Assembly (NCBI GenBank): GCA_963556195.1
Contig: OY744525.1
Location: 79,016,344-79,080,343 of the forward strand
From: Sepiola atlantica
Taxonomy: Eukaryota > Mollusca > Cephalopoda > Sepiida > Sepiolidae
Direction: 5' to 3'
Length of the DNA: 64,000 nt
Positions 1 through 12,460 of this stretch are shown in pieces; position 1 is the stretch's first letter; each line of letters begins with the position of its first letter. Under the pieces are notes generated by a model, which was given only the letters and a program-made list of their open reading frames with translations, did not search any database and was not told the DNA's origin. A program made the translations under genes and the position numbers.

Positions 1-198
1 AGCAATTCTTCGCCCTTTGTAAGAAACATCGCTCATAGAATGTATGGACTAAAGAACAAAATAAGGGAAGCAAGAGTTACGAGGCTGCCGAAAGTAAACC
101 CAAGGTCCAGTTTCTACTCGCCTAGTCCTTATTTTGTGTTCTCACACCAGTCGTTTACCATTGAGTTCTTGTTAATAATGTCTAATAAATTTCTCTAG
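1..198 (+). other. short open frame at window edge, possible coding remnant
   Basis: Frame 1 is open from base 1 to a TAG at 196-198, and the first ~125 bases are richer in G+C than their surroundings. The translation starts SNSSPFVRNIAHRMYGLKN and is not low-complexity. From about base 128 the sequence is the reverse complement of the LINE 3' region seen at 62.5 kb, so only about the first 125 bases could be host coding sequence. I do not recognise the protein. It may be chance. Confidence 0.2.
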
Positions 199-345
199 AA
201 TTTGAATGGCACTAAGCTACCTCAAGATTCCAGTACTCTCCATGTCCTTCCAATCGAGGTCTGAATGGTGCTTTCTCTCCTTGGATTTTCAATCCTCTCA
301 GACATTTTACAACCATTTTCTGTGGTACAAAAGATATTAGTGTCA
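128..345 (-). repeat. LINE 3'-region fragment (R2-like family)
   Basis: Read on the minus strand this matches the 3' non-coding part of the LINE copy at 62,405-62,640. Shared pieces are the ACCATTCAGACCTC-like block, the GTACTGGAATC block, and the CAATGGTAAACG stretch followed by GAGAAC. The same family recurs at 50.1, 51.4 and 63.75 kb. No coding capacity. The remainder up to ~1,040 has no feature I recognise. Confidence 0.5.
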
Positions 346-1045
346 CCAGGTTTTCTTTTTTTTGTTTTTGTTTTTTGTGGGGAGGCAGTGTCAAATTATA
401 TCATTATTATTGTTGTTAAATAATCTGCCTTGCTTTTTTTTTCTCTCTACAAAGTCTTTTAAGATTTGTGTCCAAGTTTAAACTATGTCTAATTCCAGTT
501 TCAATGGCCATAATTGACAAATTGTTCAAACGTTCTTGTTGGGTCTCAATAAGTTTTGATCTGTAAAATAGATTAACCTCAGATTGCAGCATCCTTACAT
601 TCATGGCCCAGCTTAAAGCCTGATCTAATAAAATATAATTATGGGGGCTTTAGTAGATCTGAATAAGGTTATAAGTAATTATTTATATTATTATCATGAA
701 GGGTGTAACAATTCACAAAAACAAATGATCAAAATATTAAGTAGGTAGGTAGGCCAAAATTGGTTATGTTCCTCGATTTGATTGAATCAGTATAAGCAGT
801 TATTTGACACTATTTCTGAGACAAAGTATTGTTGTCGCTTCTTTTGTTGTTACTATATTCACGTGGCTAAGTGGACAAAGATACTAGTTAATGAATATTC
901 TGGAGTGAATTCTAACAACTTGTACGTCATAATTTCAATGTCTAGAAAATGAACATAAGATAAAAAAAACGGATATGCAATATCGGAAAGTTATGGAATA
1001 CAGAATGAAAGCAATTTACCCCAGTCGATTAAATACTTACAAAAT

Positions 1046-1112
1046 GTACCTGAAGAAGACAGGGAAATACAATGACTGAAACGTTGTGAACATAACAACC
1101 AAGATGACGACA
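1046..1112 (+). repeat. dispersed repeat with ACGTTGTGA...TAACAACCAAGATGA core
   Basis: A short dispersed motif (CCTGAAGAAG, then GAAACGTTGTGA, then ATAACAACCAAGATGA) also occurs at ~57,215-57,280 (+) and, reversed and more diverged, at ~26,630-26,700 and ~43,400-43,500. It is probably one end of a transposable element family. The boundaries are not visible. Confidence 0.4.
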
Positions 1113-1260
1113 AAAATCTCAAACATCTAAATAACAAGGCAGTTACCTGTTTGGGACAGTTATCTGCTCTTGGTTTATAAAGAGAAACAGAAGGTGTAAG
1201 TAATTAATTTGTAGGTGGGAAGTGATAGCATCTTTAGAAACAAAGTTCATGACAAATACT

Positions 1261-1263
<3 letters not shown>

Positions 1264-1309
<46 letters not shown>

Positions 1310-1316
1310 GAAATAG

Positions 1317-1378
<62 letters not shown>
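1264..1378. repeat. (GA)n-(GATA)n-(GA)n compound microsatellite
   Basis: Pure GA repeats flank a GATA block. The serine/leucine-rich frames across it are microsatellite translations, not genes. Confidence 0.95.
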
Positions 1379-1381
<3 letters not shown>

Positions 1382-1630
1382 GCATCTGTTTGCTCATAGC
1401 TATAATGGAATTACATTCTTATTTTGGGTTCTACATACAACCATGTAGGTGTAGCTACATAAGTTTGTGTGTATCTGTGTAGAAGTGCGTGTCTTTGAGT
1501 GAGTAGATGTGCATATATAAAAAGTTGTCTGAATGATAGTGTGCTCACTTTGCATTTCAGCATTCAATACCTCTATGTTCCCAAACATTGCTTCCTGTCA
1601 TCTTGGATTTCTCTCTATTACAAGACTGTG

Positions 1631-1709
1631 GTCTTATGACCAAATCATATCGATAGACCGGTTCTCATCAGATCACCAAAGTTAAGCAACATTAAGTCTG
1701 GTAATTTGG
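1631..1709 (+). pseudogene. 5S rRNA-derived fragment (5' two-thirds)
   Basis: The stretch GACCAAATCATATCGATAGA followed by CCGGTTCTCATCAGATCACC and AAAGTTAAGCAACATTAAG follows the order of metazoan 5S rRNA: the 5' stem, the GGTTCTCGTCCGATCACC region, then the AAGTTAAGCAAC loop that contains the internal promoter A box. The 3' third is lost after GTCTGGTAATTTGG. It may be a retropseudogene or the head of a 5S-derived SINE (SINE3 type). A second copy lies at ~46,940-47,060. Confidence 0.55.
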
Positions 1710-1997
1710 GCCATTCGCAACAAAGAAAGTCTGATTTGATAAATAAAAGCTTGTAGATGTTCTGTTAATGAAGAAGAAGAATGATTGAAAAAATAAATTT
1801 AAAATAAATGGATAGAAAAAGAAGATACACTTCACATAATAAATATTTTTCTTTCTTTCTTTCTTTTTGTTTTTAATTTTATTTTACTCTTTTTTGTATT
1901 GTGGAAATTTCCCTCCGGGAACTATTACATAAAAATCAGCTTTGATCATATTTTCCTTCGAGCCTTATGAATACATAAATAATTTTGGCTTTTCCTT

Positions 1998-2109
<112 letters not shown>

Positions 2110-2675
2110 ATGTGAAAGAAGCAAATAGACACTCCAAAAAAATAATTCATATAAGATTTGAAACCCAACTGTTTGGACAACAGATAGCTTACCTGTAACC
2201 TATGAGCATTCGCCACGAAAGTAAGAGAAATTATAATGGTTTTATGTTTGTTTACATTATTGGAAACATGTAGAGGTCAATTGTTTTTACGAAGAGCAAT
2301 GCTTTATTCAAAATGGCAATCGTAATCTCCTTTACTAGAGAGCTAAACATATAAATGGAGAGCAAATGTAGTCATCATATATATATATATATATATGGAT
2401 GACTACCTTCCACTTAGCGTAAAAAATACTCCTCAATAAAGAATAGAGTTCTTTAGATCACTGGTAGCGTGGAAATCAAAACAAGTACTTAAATACTATA
2501 ATTCCTCTTACTGTCAGTAGCAGGTGCATTGACACAAAGGTAAGATATATATTACTTCTGATCACAGTTGGCAGTAATCTATCATTCAGGTTTCGAATTT
2601 CAGAGTGAAAACACTCACCATGTCTAGCCACACTGAATAGCTGTGATACAGCAAAATAGCTGTTTGTGGATGACT

Positions 2676-2850
2676 ATATACATGTATATAAATGCGTGTA
2701 TGTATATGTATATGTGTGTGTGTGTATATGTGTGTGTGTGTATGTGTTTAAGTGTATGCATGTGTTTATATGTGCATATATATGTATGTAATGTATGTGT
2801 TTGTATGTGTATATGTATATATATATATGTGTATGCGTGCATGTTTTCTT
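2676..2850. repeat. diverged (TG/TA)n low-complexity tract
   Basis: Alternating TGTG, TGTA and TATA units. All open frames on both strands here (Cys/Tyr/Val-rich or His/Thr-rich) are products of the repeat. A C-run and polypyrimidine sequence follow to ~2,970. Confidence 0.85.
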
Positions 2851-2859
2851 TTTCGCCCT

Positions 2860-4135
2860 TATCCCCCCCCCCATCTTTTTTTCTTTCATCCTACTTTTGT
2901 TATCATGTATTTCAATTTATTTAATCTATTTTTCACCCTTGTCCCTACTTTTCTTTTTTTCCCAAACAATAAACACAATCGCTGCAGAAGGAATTAAACA
3001 TAAAAAATAATTAAAAATAAACGAAGTATCGTGCCAGTGATGATAAAGGTAGCAATACCGACAACATTAATGACAAAAAGGTGTGGGAGGGAGGGCGATA
3101 TAACTATAAATAACTACACAGAATTTAGTTTTGGATTTTATCACTTGCATGCTATTTATTTGTACAACTGCACTTTAAGGGCACCACTAAGCCACACATG
3201 TTTGAAGAGCTAAATATTCCTAGTTATTCCTCTAGTCATAACTCAACTCAATGTAAATAAAAACGAGTCGAATCTATATAATACTACAACTCTATCTTGT
3301 TTGCTTGCACATTGACTGTTTCCGATGGTGAGAAGAAGGATGAATGGATATGAGAAATGGTGGGAAAAGGGGAATAGGCGAAGAGGTGGTGGTGGTTGTG
3401 GTGGTGGTAGGAGGGTAATAGAAGGAGTAGTAGTAGCAGCAGCAAAAGCGAAGAGTAAGAAGATGACGTAAATACAGAAAGGAAAACTTGACAATTACAG
3501 AACATTATAAAAATGAATAATACAGGATTACCCTAAAAAATGCGACCTAACTTCCGATTACCGTTATTTTTTGGTTTTGCCTTGTAACCTTAGTTAAACC
3601 CAAAAATTACTTTCTCTTCGACAGTTTAAAGGTTTTAAAATTACTTTTGAATAAAAGAGTGTCACCATAGTAAAGACTGTTTTTAATCTATCATTAATAG
3701 ATACTAAATGGCTGACATGTGTTTATATTGTGACTCTTCGATAAGTAACCATAAAAAATTTTTAGAAAAAAGAATACTGCGACCAGGAATTGAAATCATA
3801 ACTTTTGGGTGTCAATCAACCAATTAAAATTGAACGCCGTACTGTCACAACCACAGCAATGGCCAACTGGTTTGAAGCTACTTTCTGCCAAAAAAAAAAA
3901 TTACTAATGTAATCGAACTACTTCTTAAATAAATAACAGACATTATTATTTAAAAAAAATTATTTTTCTTCCTTAACATGAGAAAATGGATTTTTTTCTT
4001 TGGTTTCTAGATTATGCTAATGTAGTGAACACAAATCAGTCATTTTAATCGATTAAACAACGACTTACATGTTTACTATCGCATGACTTCAAAATTCAAA
4101 TGGAAGGCAATTTCTGACTTGACTTTAAAGGTAAA
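2860..4135. other. non-coding interval
   Basis: AT-rich sequence with a purine-rich GGTGGTGG/AGTAGTAGCAGCAGC tract at about 3,380-3,450. No gene, RNA or clear element end is seen. Confidence 0.5.
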
Positions 4136-4137
4136 AT

Positions 4138-4680
4138 AGTCAAGTATTATGGTTCATTTGTATTCTTAAGCTAGAAAAAAAAATTAATTTTGGTATGTGC
4201 CTCTGTCATATAAAAATCAAGTATTATGGTTCATTTGTGCACATAAACAAAAAGAAAGCACAATTTTTTTGCATACAACCCTGTCATATCAAAGAACCAA
4301 AGGAAAACATGAATTTTCACACAAGCTCCTATCATATCGAAGAATCAACCTAAGTTATCATGGTTCATTTGTGCTCCTAAGTGAAAGGAAAATATAAATT
4401 TTAGCATATGGTCTGGTTATATCAAAAAAGCAAAGTCAACTATTATAGTTCATGTGTACTTTTAGATCTGAGGTAAACATAAATGTTTGTGTGTGCCTCT
4501 GTCTTATCAAAGTCAAGTATTATTGTTCTTCTGTGCTCCTAAACCAAAGGAAAATATAAATTTTCTCATGCGCCTCTGTTGTATCAAAGAACCAAAGTCA
4601 AGTATTATGGTTTGTTTGTACTCTTAAACCAGATGAAAACATTAATATTATCATGCACCTCTGTCATATCAAAGAGCTAT
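4138..4680. repeat. ~80 bp minisatellite, about 6-7 copies
   Basis: Repeated units run TCAAGTATTATGGTTCATTT, then GTGCTCCTAA, AAACATAAATTTT, and GCCTCTGTCATATCAAAGA. Unit starts fall near 4,138, 4,216, ~4,353, 4,435, 4,510 and 4,600, with 70-90% identity judged by eye and small indels. The small open frame at 4,197-4,397 lies inside the array and is not a gene. Confidence 0.8.
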
Positions 4681-5089
4681 GACATCTGTGGTTGGCTGGT
4701 TGCTGTCATTTATTTTAGTCACTCACTCTGAATCAAGACTTTTGAACAATTCTGTTCATGAATTCACAAAAAGCTCATGCGAGCGAGCTTGTTGCTCGCC
4801 ATGTGTATTCCTAAAGAGAGAAAAAAAGCGAAGTTCGTGCAGCACGTTAATAATGAAAAATAGATGCAATTTCTTTTCCTTCTTCGGATGATATTATGCC
4901 ACTGAGCCTATTCTGTAAACAATTTTCGTTACCATTCTCCGGGGACCCCTAGAGAGCGTGGCATCTCATGCAAGTTTGAAGTTTTTGTGAAATAACGCAC
5001 ACACACAAAATATCTGTATTTTCTTTTCTTTTCTTTGACCAACAAAAGGCGCTGAAAATTATTTGTTACGTTATCTGTCTATTTTTTAT

Positions 5090-5515
5090 ATTTTGACATT
5101 TTTTGTTGCAGAATCTCGGAAAAGTTTGTTAGCAACTAGCAGGTTTAGATTGAATTTTTAAAAGATGGAAAGAAACTAAAAAAATAATAATAATAAAACT
5201 AGATGGATACAAGTAAAGCAAAGGCGATGCTGTTGTGAGGTTGAAAATAATGGGATCAAAGCGTTGATCAACTTTTGTGTTTGATCAAATATGCATGCAG
5301 AAGAATTCTTCTCCGATTTTTAAGTCTTGAATTACAAAATTTGAGAAAAAACGGAGTTACAGATTTCAATAAAATACCCTAGAAATTTTACACATGCAAA
5401 GAAAGTCTGATCTATTTTGTTCAGAACTTTTAGTTGCAGGCAATATTGTTAGGTGAATATACATGTGTGTCTACATATAAGTTGCTTCATTTATGAGTGG
5501 TGGTTGGTCAATATC
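5090..5515 (+). repeat. direct duplication, copy 1
   Basis: This segment is repeated in the same orientation at about 6,110-6,516. Shared landmarks in order are AGTTTGTTAGCAACTAGC, TGTTGTGAG, AGTCTTGAA, AGTTACAGATTTCAAT, TTAGTTGCAGGCAATATTGT and GGTTGGTCAATAT. Identity is roughly 75% by eye, so the event is old. No coding potential. Confidence 0.7.
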
Positions 5516-6109
5516 AAGCATATATCATTATAAGTATGTGTGTGTGGAATCACATATTAAGTACATATTATAGGAGCAACCAGATTCGTAAAAAAGAATT
5601 TCAAAAACTACCTGGCGAATATACCCGGTGAACCAAGTGCACTTAAAGCGACGGTAAGAATATTAAAAAGATCTCTCAGCTGGAGTGTCTGAAATAGCAG
5701 GTGAATGTCTGACATCCGGTAGGATGCCCCATCCCCAGCAAAAACAAAAAGATAAGAAAATTGAAAAATAAAGTATATTATCTTTTAAAGTTTTTTCCCA
5801 TTGAAGAGTGATAATTTTTGGAGAACCTTTCTCATTCTTCAGTCAAAGATGAAATGAACAATTCGATAGAAATTCATACATTAGTTTCAAACATGTGCAT
5901 TTGTTGTTTTTTTTAACTCCTATAAAAGTTTAATCCGTTTCTTTCTATCGCGGATTTGTCGTCTATCCAGATAAAGTCTAAAATAGATTTTATAGTAAAG
6001 TATCCACGTATAAATTTTTCCCCAAGATTTTTAATAGCATTTAAATTTCGTAATTAAAATCTCCAAGAAGATGAATTTAACTTTTTTTATTTCAATTTTC
6101 TTCTAATAT

Positions 6110-6516
6110 TTTAATTTATCTATTTTTATATTTGAAGAACCGGAGAAAGATTTGTTAGAAACTAGCTTGTTAAGATTGAATTGTTAAAAGATGTGAAAAA
6201 AAGTTTCAACAAAAAAAAAAGAAAAAGGTGATTTTGTTGTGAGTTGCAAAATAATTGGATGAAAACATTAACTTCTTTATGTTAAATCAAATATGATTGC
6301 AGACGATTTCATCTATTCTTGAGTCTTGAACTTAAAACATTTGAGAGGAAAAGGAGTTAGAGATTTCAATGAAATACTATACAAAATTTAGTCATAGAAT
6401 GTCATATCTATTTTTCTTATAACCTTTAGTTGCAGGCAATATAGTTGGATGGATATGGGTGGGTATGTGTCTGTATATAAATTTCCTTATTTTTTAGGGA
6501 TGGTTGGTTAATATAA
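6110..6516 (+). repeat. direct duplication, copy 2
   Basis: Counterpart of 5,090-5,515 about 1.02 kb downstream. Landmarks are GATTTGTTAGAAACTAGC, TTTTGTTGTGAG, AGTCTTGAAC, AGTTAGAGATTTCAATG, TTAGTTGCAGGCAATATAGT and GATGGTTGGTTAATAT. The 590 bp between the copies holds no recognised feature. Confidence 0.7.
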
Positions 6517-6794
6517 AGGAGCCTATGCAACATATGGAATCGGTGATGCCGAGTTTAAATCCTATCAGATCTATTATGGTCATTTATGTACTAATATTGC
6601 CGGGAAAAATATGAAACCTCAATTCCCCCCTCCCCCGCCAGCTTTAGGTAAAATAGCAATTGCAGTTCAATTAATCATATAAAATGTATAAAAAATATTG
6701 TGTTTCAGCATCAAATAACTCCAAAACAGAGAAACCATGAAAAAGAGGTAAACAATATTGGTCAATGGCCTTCAGGCCAGGATTAAAGTATAGT

Positions 6795-6955
6795 ATTTGT
6801 TTTGTTTTCAATCAAAGGAAGAGAAATCCTTCTCGACTTGGGAAATTTTTATTTTGCCCCATTCAGAGTGCTCCAATTTGTGGAGCTGGATAACCCCCAC
6901 ATTCAAAACCGACCTCTTGTCATATCCAGTTGTTCTCGTGTGTGTGTGGGGGGGG
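6795..6955 (+). repeat. dispersed repeat shared with 49.96-50.09 kb
   Basis: GAGAAATCCTTCTCGACTTG, then TTTATTTTGCCCCATTCAGA, GTGCTCC and AAAACCGACCTC match the + strand near 49,960-50,090 in the same order. It is probably part of the retroelement 3' material that also occurs there. Ends in a GTGTGTGTG(G)11 run. Open frames across it are not conserved between the two copies. Confidence 0.5.
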
Positions 6956-6989
6956 GGGGCTGTAAATTGGGTCAGTATGGTATAAAGAT

Positions 6990-8345
6990 GATGAGAAAAT
7001 GTTTGTATGTGAAAAGAAATTTATTTATTTCATATGACGTTTCAGTATATTATATACCTTCTTCAGATGTGTAAAAGCCAAAAGAAAAAGATGTGTTCAC
7101 AGTGGAGAAAGCATTACAAATGAATAAGGAAAGATAATTGGCATGTGAAAGAGAAAAGAAAGAAAAAGAAGAAAAAAGATACAAATAGGAAATAGGCATG
7201 TAAGCAGCATGGAATTGATTTCTATTGGCCGAATAAATGGGGGTCAAATATACATTTACTTAATCGTCTGAAACTTTTTAATCTTCACCATATTCGAATA
7301 TTTAAGATATATAAAAGTCAAAAGATGAAAAGCTGTTATTAATTCAGAGAAAAAATATTACAAAATGAACTTTACAGTAAAATTAGAGAGAGCCAGAAAG
7401 AAAAAGAAATATATGTTGGTTGTAAGAGAGGGATAAAAGATATATGCAGAATTAAGGGAGAGAAAATGAATGGCAATTATTATTATTTTTGAAAGTGTTA
7501 CCTTATTCATTTGGTTGAGATAAAAGATATGAATTTGTGTGTTTTTGTTTGCATGAGTGTGTCTGTGTCTATATGTGTTTATATGATTTTGTGTGTCTGT
7601 ATAAGCGTTCCTCTGTGTGTTCCGGTGTATATGTGTGTGAATGTGTAGTGTATGTTTATTAGATTAACGAAGGCAAACAACAATCAAGTCTAACTCTTTG
7701 ACTTTTCACCCTGTAGGATGATCCGAGCGATTTGCAATTTATATAATTTGCCTCCATTTTGCTTCTTTTGTTTTATTTTGCTGAATGTAAAATAAATTAA
7801 TTATGCCAATTAGATTAATAATTGCATAACTCAATTAATTCGGAAATTTTCATCTATCGTTTCTCGTCTCAACTTCATTAGCATCAATCAACCAGGCTGA
7901 TTTTTTTTTTTAAATCTCTCTCTGCTGTTTTTCACCTGCAGCATGATTGACAAAGTCAGGAAAATTTGACCCCCTTCAAGACAAATACGCTTATCAAATT
8001 TCATTGTTTGAAATTTCTGCAACTTTTGTTGAAAATTGAGATAGAGTCCAAATAAAAGCATTTTATGTCAAATATTAGATTTTTTATAACTGCTTTGAAA
8101 AAGTGAGTCAGGTTTCCATCTGACACCCAAAACTAAGAGAGAAATGAAAATCCAAAGATTTCATTTTTACACTGATTATTTGATGCATACATACATCAAA
8201 CGCACACATAATCTTATACGTAAAGACAAATATGTATACACACACTTATTTATTCATTATGATTCTTTGGAGATCTAGAGATCTATTTAATCACTTCAAC
8301 TTTTAATGAAAAAGAAATTAAAATACACACACACGTATCCACACA
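6990..8345. other. non-coding interval
   Basis: AT-rich, with two loosely similar purine-rich blocks at ~7,060-7,180 and ~7,300-7,420 (AAAAGCCAAAAGAAAAAGAT versus AAAAGTCAAAAGATGAAAAG) and a TG-rich stretch at ~7,530-7,660. No gene seen. Confidence 0.45.
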
Positions 8346-8346
8346 C

Positions 8347-8349
<3 letters not shown>

Positions 8350-8413
<64 letters not shown>
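8350..8413. repeat. (AT)n microsatellite
   Basis: About 32 AT units flanked by ACACAC on the left and GTATGTGTGTG on the right. An (ATT)n run follows at ~8,490-8,512. Confidence 0.95.
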
Positions 8414-8425
<12 letters not shown>

Positions 8426-9063
8426 ACGTTATAAATAAGACTAATTATTTACTACAAGAAATTTAAGACCCAAATCTTGTAGTAACAATTATTATTATTA
8501 TTATTATTATTATAGCTACAATGTTTATACTACCACCACCATTTCCTGCAGACTCACCATACACGTGGTAAACACTAGCTCAATTTAGCAGCATTTAAAA
8601 TATAAAGCTGACCCCACCCACCTCCTCTGATTCAAGACAAATTTTAGTTAATAGCACTCGAAGCTATCTTTATCAAAACTTAGCAACCTACAATAAATAA
8701 CATTATGTATGAAACAAGTAACAACATTTTAAATGCTTAACGTAAATGCAATTTATCTTTTGACGTGGATTCTGGCGTCCGGGAATTTCAATTTTAAACG
8801 TTCTTCCAGAATTTTACCTGTTTGTTCTTTTGACGTTTAACGACTTCATATATGCACTTTCGGCTGCTCTTTGAAATTCTCTTCTTTTCTACAGATTTTT
8901 GTGAATTTGTTTTTGTCACCTGAAGAAGATTTGATATAGAATCGCATGTGCTAGTGATACATATGAAACATTCATTATTTTTTTTTTGATTTTAACACAA
9001 AATAGATTAGAAAAACTGAAAATAAAAGGTATAATCAAGCAGTAAATTTTGTTATGTTTAACA

Positions 9064-9069
<6 letters not shown>

Positions 9070-9139
<70 letters not shown>
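9070..9139. repeat. (AT)n microsatellite
   Basis: About 35 AT units. The flank at 9,165-9,340 resembles 54,990-55,145 (AATTCATCCAGTTTATT and neighbouring blocks), so it sits in a dispersed repeat. Confidence 0.9.
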
Positions 9140-9143
<4 letters not shown>

Positions 9144-9394
9144 AACCTACAATCTCACAAAATCTCTACTAGGAATATTCTATGAAATATTTTGTAAAAA
9201 AGACCCCCAAAACGGCCTTGTAAGTTCATTATTTTACAATTATTTTTTAATTCATCCAGTTTATTGTTCAGTTTTCTAAATGAATTGTATTTGTACTATA
9301 TTGAGTGTAATGTCTTTTGAAATCTTTCTTGTCAATAAAATGTTGAGTGTGGGAGAGATATTAAAACGTGTGTTCTATATTTAGAAACCTGCCT

Positions 9395-9895
9395 GTATAA
9401 AGACAAATATATGCAAACAAGCGCATGCTCACAAACATATACTGATACAAACACATATACACATGCAACCATACAGACAAATATATATACACACACCCAC
9501 ATGCACATATGTACTGACACGAACCCATATGTACACATACATATTGACATATACACATCCACACAGAGAAACATACATATGCAAGCATAATTACACATAT
9601 ATACAAACACTCACAGATGCATACATACTGACACGAGCTGATACACACATTGATATTGACATTAACATGCACACATAGGCATAGAGAAACAGACACAGAA
9701 AAGCAAAGACATAAACACGCAATCAAACAGATATATACTGACACAAATCTATGCACACATATACTTGCAGACACATAAACATGCAAGCTAAAAGACAAAC
9801 TTATGGACTCACATTACAAACACACAGTCACACACATACTGACACAAACACACACACATACAAACATTTACACACCTGCATATATAGATGGAAAT
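9395..9895. repeat. diverged (ACACAT)n/(CA)n-rich tract
   Basis: Long degenerate CA/CATA-rich region with a recurrent ACTGACAC(G/A)A piece about every 60-70 bases. The two large Cys/Val/Tyr-rich minus-strand frames (9,332-9,798) are products of the repeat. Confidence 0.8.
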
Positions 9896-9899
9896 ACAG

Positions 9900-12040
9900 A
9901 AACGGGCATGTGTTTTTCTCTCTTTAATATAAATTTGTGAAGGCTGTTTTGATCTTTACAATTGAATGTTGTTTTAATGTGCCTGTTATCTACTTACTCT
10001 ATGAATCCTGACTTCTATTTACAAAGGTGGGTGTCTTTCGAAAGGGATGAAAACAACAAAACAAAGCAATGGCAAACATAAAGCTACTCCTATCCTACAA
10101 TCAACAATTAATTACTGTGTTTTGCTCATTAGCCAATTAATGCATGACACACATAATTAATGTTTGCTTTTTCCACAGTTTTTCTCATACTGGATTTCTC
10201 TATCCTATCGCATTTTTACTTTATTGGGTTTTTGCAATCATTAATGTTGGACGCTCCGAGGCATCTTTTACTCACCCTCACCCTCCACACAGAGGTACAA
10301 CCACACTCACACATGTATGCACACACACACACACATACATATACTAATCTCAGGACAAGCTAATAAAATCTAGGTACAATTGGATTTTGTAATAACCGGT
10401 AAAAGTCTGACTGGATAATGATTAAAAACATACTGCAATCGTAAAAACTGTGTTTACTAGAGATTTCACTACTGAAGTTATGGGCTTAGAAAAAGGTTAA
10501 TTTTTTAAATTAAGCTCTGACTACAAATAATTTAAATTTGATCAAATTTTTGGGATCAGCATAATTTTATTTCTTATAAAATTAGTGTAAATATAATTAA
10601 AATAACTTTATAAATCGCATCTATAAACTGTACTAATAATATAATTGATGTTCCAACCCCTATAAGAATTTGTTCGATGGATATGGAGTTATAGTGCAGG
10701 CATCGATATCGTAACTATTTGAACATTTAAAGTAGTAGTTTCTCTTTATTTAAAGGTGCCTTCCCTTAGATTGGGTCTCTTCTTTTTTTTATAGTAGTGG
10801 CATCACAAGTCATGAAGAAAAACATAAACGGGAGTTTTGACAGACGCCGTTGATTTAGCAAGCAAAACAGGCGCTCCATTAAGCTGTGCTGAATATACTT
10901 TTTTTCAATGTTAAGACTAAAAAAGACAGTATGAGAAGATTCTTCTTTCTTGTTTTTGCATCAGCAAGAAGTTGTATTTATCTCCCTTCCATCGCAAGAA
11001 GATGTGACACAAGATCTGACAGGTAAAGATTTAAAAAACCAGCACACAAGAGGTGGTGCACACTGACCCATAAAAATGTCTGAGCAGCTACAGAGGTTTT
11101 TCCCAGTAAGGTCCGTTTCAGGTGATTAACAATAAACTAATCACTTTTCAAAGAGAGAAAGTAAAACTTCAGCGGATAGATCTCTAGGAATGCACAGTAC
11201 ACCATGCTTCGTGCTGACGGACCAAGATCACTTGCAATGTAGTAGCCGACATTCTGTCGGACTGATTGTCGAGGACGTATCCACGACTGGTATGCTTGGC
11301 GTCTAAAGTGACTTGACACGATTTTATGGTTAATACAGCTGTTTTATAATAGAAACTAACTTGTGTTTGTTTGTGGCAGGAAGAAAGGAATCAGATTGAT
11401 AGACAGATTTAGTGTTTATTCCAACATTGAATAAGATTAGTTATTCTATGTGTATTTGATCTGTAAGTTATTCTTTCCCATATGCTAACAAATATATATA
11501 AGTCAGATTATAAGGTTAATAGAAATTTTCTAAAAGTCATGTGATTGTCTTGAACATAAATATCCCTTATTTGTCAATCTATATTCTTAAACTACAACCT
11601 ATCATGATATTTTAACCATAGTCTGAACAGAACTTTCTCCTTTATGTAACATCCCATATTTTTCAATCTCAATATGGAGGGCAAAATTCAAGTTATTTTC
11701 TGAAATTCACTTCTCGGAAAAAGAAAATGTATCATTTTCCCTTTATTATATAGATAAAGAAATACAAGCAAGTTGTGATTATTTCTAAATTGTAGATCAC
11801 TGAAATATTTTTCTCTGTTGATGAAACATATGAGATATTCACTTTGAGTGAGAAAAATTTGATTTTAAATGAAGATTAGCGGCAAGTCTCTTTGTTGAGC
11901 AAATTTTGCCAGGTGCAAGCTAAGTGCTAAAACAATATTAAGAGCAATTATATAGGAATATTTTTTCTTATCATTTTGAAGAATTTCTCTTTTGGTTCCA
12001 TACTGGAACAACTTCATAATGTTGTAGATTACTATCTAAT
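9900..12040. other. non-coding interval
   Basis: No gene recognised. Nearly 400 bp at ~10,960-11,345 is richer in G+C than its surroundings and may be an unidentified repeat. ~11,566-11,730 is partly duplicated at 19,560-19,800 (shared CAATATGGAGGGCAAAATTC). Confidence 0.4.
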
Positions 12041-12054
12041 TTAGATATGGTTTG

Positions 12055-12330
12055 ATCTGTCTGTTTTATGTGTCATCTAATGCTGAAACATAATAAAAGG
12101 CTTGTCACATCTGTTTTGTGGCATATCGACACTTTCAGGGTCATTTAATGCTGAAACACGATAAAAAGGCTTGTCCTGTCTGTTTTGCAGCATATCAACC
12201 ATTTCGGGGTTATTTTAATGCCAACATGCAATAAAATGTTTGCCGTGCCTGTTTTGTAGTGCATCAATCCTTTTGGGATTATTTAATGCTAAAACACAAT
12301 ATCTATTGTAAACAATTAATTGAACACATG
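12055..12330 (-). repeat. ~68 bp tandem repeat, tail of a SINE-like element
   Basis: Successive units carry CTGTTTTRYRGCATATCAAC, then TTT(C/T)GGGGTTATTTAATGCT, AAACACAATAAAA and GGCTTGTC. About four copies, the first truncated. The same unit occurs five times at 31,650-31,990 and singly at 48.67 and 56.57 kb, always next to the tRNA-like element, which fixes it as that element's tandem tail. Confidence 0.7.
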
Positions 12331-12460
12331 CTGCTATTTTACCTGTGAGCAGGGAGGAGGGTTCATTACAGTGGATGAATGCATTAAATCCGATTGTATT
12401 TGAATTTGGCTTAGCCGATTCCATCATTTGCATTCATTACACCACTTGTGTTCAATCTCC
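12330..12460 (-). repeat. tRNA-derived SINE copy (minus orientation)
   Basis: Read on the minus strand: GAACACAAGTGGTGTAATGA (A-box-like) and AATTCAAATAC (B-box-like), then the SINE body down to GTAAAATAGCAGCATGTG. Related copies are at 12,760-12,905, 32.0-33.8, 47.4, 48.7 and 56.7 kb (minus) and 32,419 (plus). Confidence 0.6.

Noticed and set aside
9332..9798. 145- and 92-codon Cys/Val/Tyr-rich frames on the minus strand
   Set aside because: They lie entirely in a degenerate CA/CATA repeat; overlapping frames have the same composition and there is no domain.
11137..11319. 60-codon minus-strand frame in a GC-richer patch
   Set aside because: No recognisable motif, splice sites or second copy within the window; insufficient evidence for a gene.
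11738..11757. A reversed Helitron 5' end (TTATTATATAGAT)
   Set aside because: Resembles the 27,113 terminus, but no matching hairpin-CTAG end could be found to its left.
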